Of a DNA stretch of 33,694 nucleotides, positions 32,244-33,694 are shown piece by piece. Source of the stretch: Streptomyces apricus (GTDB lineage: Bacteria > Actinomycetota > Actinomycetes > Streptomycetales > Streptomycetaceae); the NCBI RefSeq assembly GCF_008369065.1, contig NZ_VDFC01000048.1:39291-72984 (forward strand). The letters run 5' to 3'. Numbering within the stretch: the first letter of the stretch is position 1; each line of letters begins with the position of its first letter. The translations under genes were made by a program, and so were the position numbers. The notes beneath the pieces were generated by a model. The model worked only from the letters and a program-made list of their open reading frames with translations. It had not been told where the DNA came from and ran no database searches.

Positions 32244-32307
32244 CGGACCGGACCAGCCGCGGACTGGACCAGCCGCGGAACGGACCGGCCGCGGACCGGA
32301 CCGGCCC
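32244..32307. repeat. Four tandem 16-bp repeats in a convergent intergenic gap
   Basis: Units CGGACCGGACCAGCCG, CGGACTGGACCAGCCG, CGGAACGGACCGGCCG and CGGACCGGACCGGCCC run without gaps and differ at 1-4 positions. The array nearly fills the 83-bp gap between convergent genes and offers several GGCC/GGACC pairing options but no single strong hairpin. Confidence 0.9.
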
Positions 32308-32314
32308 CGGCTCC

Positions 32315-33409
32315 TCAGTACCGCAGCACCGCCGCGATGCCCTCCGCCTCCGCCAGCGCGCCGTCCGGGACGAAGCGGACCTCGGCGCCGGTGTCCAGGC
32401 ACTGCTCCACGATCTCGTCCACGATGTCCTCCCGGGCGTCGAGGTCGCCGCTGTCGGCCGGGACGAGATGGGGGCCGTCGTCGCGTACCGTCACGCGGTA
32501 GTTCTCCTCGACGGCCAGCAGCCGCACCCGGCCCTCGGTCGCGTTCTGCCACACCTCGTCGACGCCCGCCGCGTACTCCCGCCGCCCCCTGGCGTCTTCG
32601 AGCGCCTGCAGCACGCCTTCGGCGCGCCGCACGTCCTCGGCCGTGACCAGCGGGCCGACCGCCTGCCACACCGCCTCGGCCCCGGCGTGCCCGAGCCCGC
32701 CGTGCGGTACGTGCACGGCGTCCTTGGCCACGGTGCCGACCTCCTCGAACAGGGCGAGCGCGGGCCGGTCACCGACGACGTACAGGGGGCGCGGGAACGA
32801 GCGCAGGACACCGGCGAGCGCGGTGTCGGCCTCCCGCACGAAGTGGCGCATCTGCTCGTCGCGGAAGGTGCCCGGCAGATCGCCGGCACGTTGCTGCCGC
32901 TCCGGGTCCGGGTCCCCGAGACTCCGCGTCATCGGGAAGCCCGCCATGGCCGACTCGGCGACCCGTTCGCCGCCACCGCTCCACAGCCTGATCCGGTCGG
33001 CGGAGAGGGTCATCACCCAGAACGGGCTCTCGGCGGCTCGCGCGGCCACCAGATTGCGGGTCAGGAACGTGTCCGAGAGGACGACACGCTCCGGAACGGT
33101 CCGGGACAGCGCCCACACCTGGTGCTCCCCGGGTGCCGCGAAGATCACCAGACCGTCCCGGACGTCGATCGGATCGACCTCCGCCAGCGCCTGTTCGAGC
33201 TGCTCGACGACATCGATGCGCCGCTCGCGGGTGACCGCGGGGTCGCTCTCCAGCTTTTTCCTGGCCTCGGCCAGCAGATTGCGCAGCCGGACGGGATCCT
33301 GCGCGTTGTCGGGTTCCGCGCGGTGGGTCGGCGCCAGTACCGACACCGCCGGGTAGGGCCGCGGCCTGCGCAGCTCGGTCAGGACGGCAGGGCTCAGCTG
33401 ATGCTCCAT
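32315..33409 (-). CDS. BaeRF/Vms1-related family protein
   Basis: A 364-residue protein, probably a member of the bacterial release-factor-1-like (BaeRF, Vms1-related) group. Visible features are the N-terminal LTELRRPRPYPAVSVLAPTHRAEPDN, the repeated-looking VIFAAPGEHQVWALSRTVPERVVLSD, a central FRDEQMRHFVREADTALAGVL...PLYVVGDRPALALFEEV region, and the C-terminal ENYRVTVRDDG...VEQCLDTGAEVRFVPDGAL. There is no GGQ motif, so peptidyl-tRNA hydrolysis is not supported. ATG 33409 is the only sensible in-frame start; the ribosome-binding site is weak. It diverges from the antiporter gene across 126 bp containing CATATG palindromes at 33407-33412 and 33418-33423. Assignment is from overall pattern only. 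Confidence 0.75.
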   Translation of the reverse strand: MEHQLSPAVLTELRRPRPYPAVSVLAPTHRAEPDNAQDPVRLRNLLAEARKKLESDPAVTRERRIDVVEQLEQALAEVDPIDVRDGLVIFAAPGEHQVWALSRTVPERVVLSDTFLTRNLVAARAAESPFWVMTLSADRIRLWSGGGERVAESAMAGFPMTRSLGDPDPERQQRAGDLPGTFRDEQMRHFVREADTALAGVLRSFPRPLYVVGDRPALALFEEVGTVAKDAVHVPHGGLGHAGAEAVWQAVGPLVTAEDVRRAEGVLQALEDARGRREYAAGVDEVWQNATEGRVRLLAVEENYRVTVRDDGPHLVPADSGDLDAREDIVDEIVEQCLDTGAEVRFVPDGALAEAEGIAAVLRY

Positions 33410-33535
33410 ATGGGCACCATATGACCGTATGGGCGGCGGGGCATCCGGCGGGACCAGATCGCGCAAAACGGGTCATACGTTGTTAATCTCACCGAGCGGC
33501 AGCGTCGCGCCTCCCTGCTACGCCCGAGGACCCAC

Positions 33536-33694
33536 ATGAGCCACGCCGAGAGCGGAACCGGGACGGACTCCCGCACCCCCACAGCCAAGCTGACCCTGCC
33601 CACCCTGACCACCATGGTCGTCGGATCCATGGTCGGCGCCGGAGTCTTCTCCCTGCCCCGGCGCTTCGGCCAGGAGACCGGCGTGGCCGGCGCG
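33536..33694 (+). CDS. APC-family amino-acid antiporter, ArcD-like (3' end outside window)
   Basis: Only 53 residues are visible. ATG 33536 follows CGAGGA. After a hydrophilic ~18-residue lead comes KLTLPTLTTMVVGSMVGAG and then VFSLPRRFGQETGVAGA. The first transmembrane helix with GSMVGAGVFSLP is the signature of the arginine/ornithine antiporter and related APC permeases. Such proteins exchange basic amino acids across the cytoplasmic membrane. The substrate cannot be fixed from this fragment. Confidence 0.82.
   Translation, partial: MSHAESGTGTDSRTPTAKLTLPTLTTMVVGSMVGAGVFSLPRRFGQETGVAGA

Noticed and set aside
33407..33423. Operator formed by two CATATG palindromes 5 bp apart at the BaeRF gene start
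   Set aside because: Each is a short 6-bp palindrome and one includes the start codon; no support beyond the coincidence.

Overview
The very high GC content, GC-biased third codon positions, frequent GTG/TTG starts, a DUF397 protein, an NsdA/NsdB-type developmental repressor, a SpoIIE-type phosphatase and a DtxR/IdeR-type iron box all point to a Streptomyces chromosome or a close relative. The species cannot be told from the sequence. About 25 protein genes fill the window. I saw no tRNA, rRNA, CRISPR array, insertion sequence or phage gene.

Layout. (1) 1-3797: the 3' part of an LtaS/sulfatase-like membrane enzyme, then paaK (phenylacetate-CoA ligase, reverse strand) behind a near-perfect TetR-type operator, and a small secreted protein. 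(2) 3848-9906: a lipid or steroid side-chain catabolism block. A reverse-strand acyl-CoA synthetase diverges from a crotonase, followed by a two-OB-fold DUF35 protein and two thiolase-like 'lipid-transfer' enzymes that are tightly coupled. This resembles the FadD19/EchA19/Ltp set of mycobacterial sterol side-chain breakdown. (3) 9989-14234: a lone DUF397 protein, a LAL-type LuxR regulator split by a one-base frameshift, and a small conserved protein. (4) 14263-21488: a siderophore locus. A reverse-strand operon (ATP-grasp ligase, two IucA/IucC NIS synthetases, PLP decarboxylase) has the enzyme set of vibrioferrin PvsA/B/D/E. It diverges from a FhuF-type ferric reductase across a single iron box. 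(5) 21547-29916: a frameshifted secreted amidase carrying a perfect 32-bp inverted repeat at the break, an APH-fold kinase, an NsdA/NsdB homologue, a PAS-SpoIIE phosphatase, a HAD hydrolase and a lipoprotein. (6) 30090-33694: a multi-pass membrane protein fused to a PI-PLC-like domain, a BaeRF-type protein, and the start of an ArcD-like amino-acid antiporter.

How the genes work together. The siderophore operon and fhuF are probably both induced by iron starvation, one to make the chelator and one to release iron from it. No exporter or uptake system lies in the window. In the catabolic block the synthetase would activate an acid to its CoA ester, the crotonase would hydrate it, and the DUF35/Ltp pair would cleave the C-C bond by a retro-aldol rather than a thiolytic reaction. 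Both inferences rest on gene content and motifs, not on experiments.

The strongest candidates for something undescribed are the vibrioferrin-like locus in an actinomycete background, the inverted repeat that seems to have rewritten part of the amidase gene, and the membrane/PI-PLC fusion protein. Two genes in the window (LuxR and amidase) are each broken by a one-base shift, so base-call error must be excluded first.
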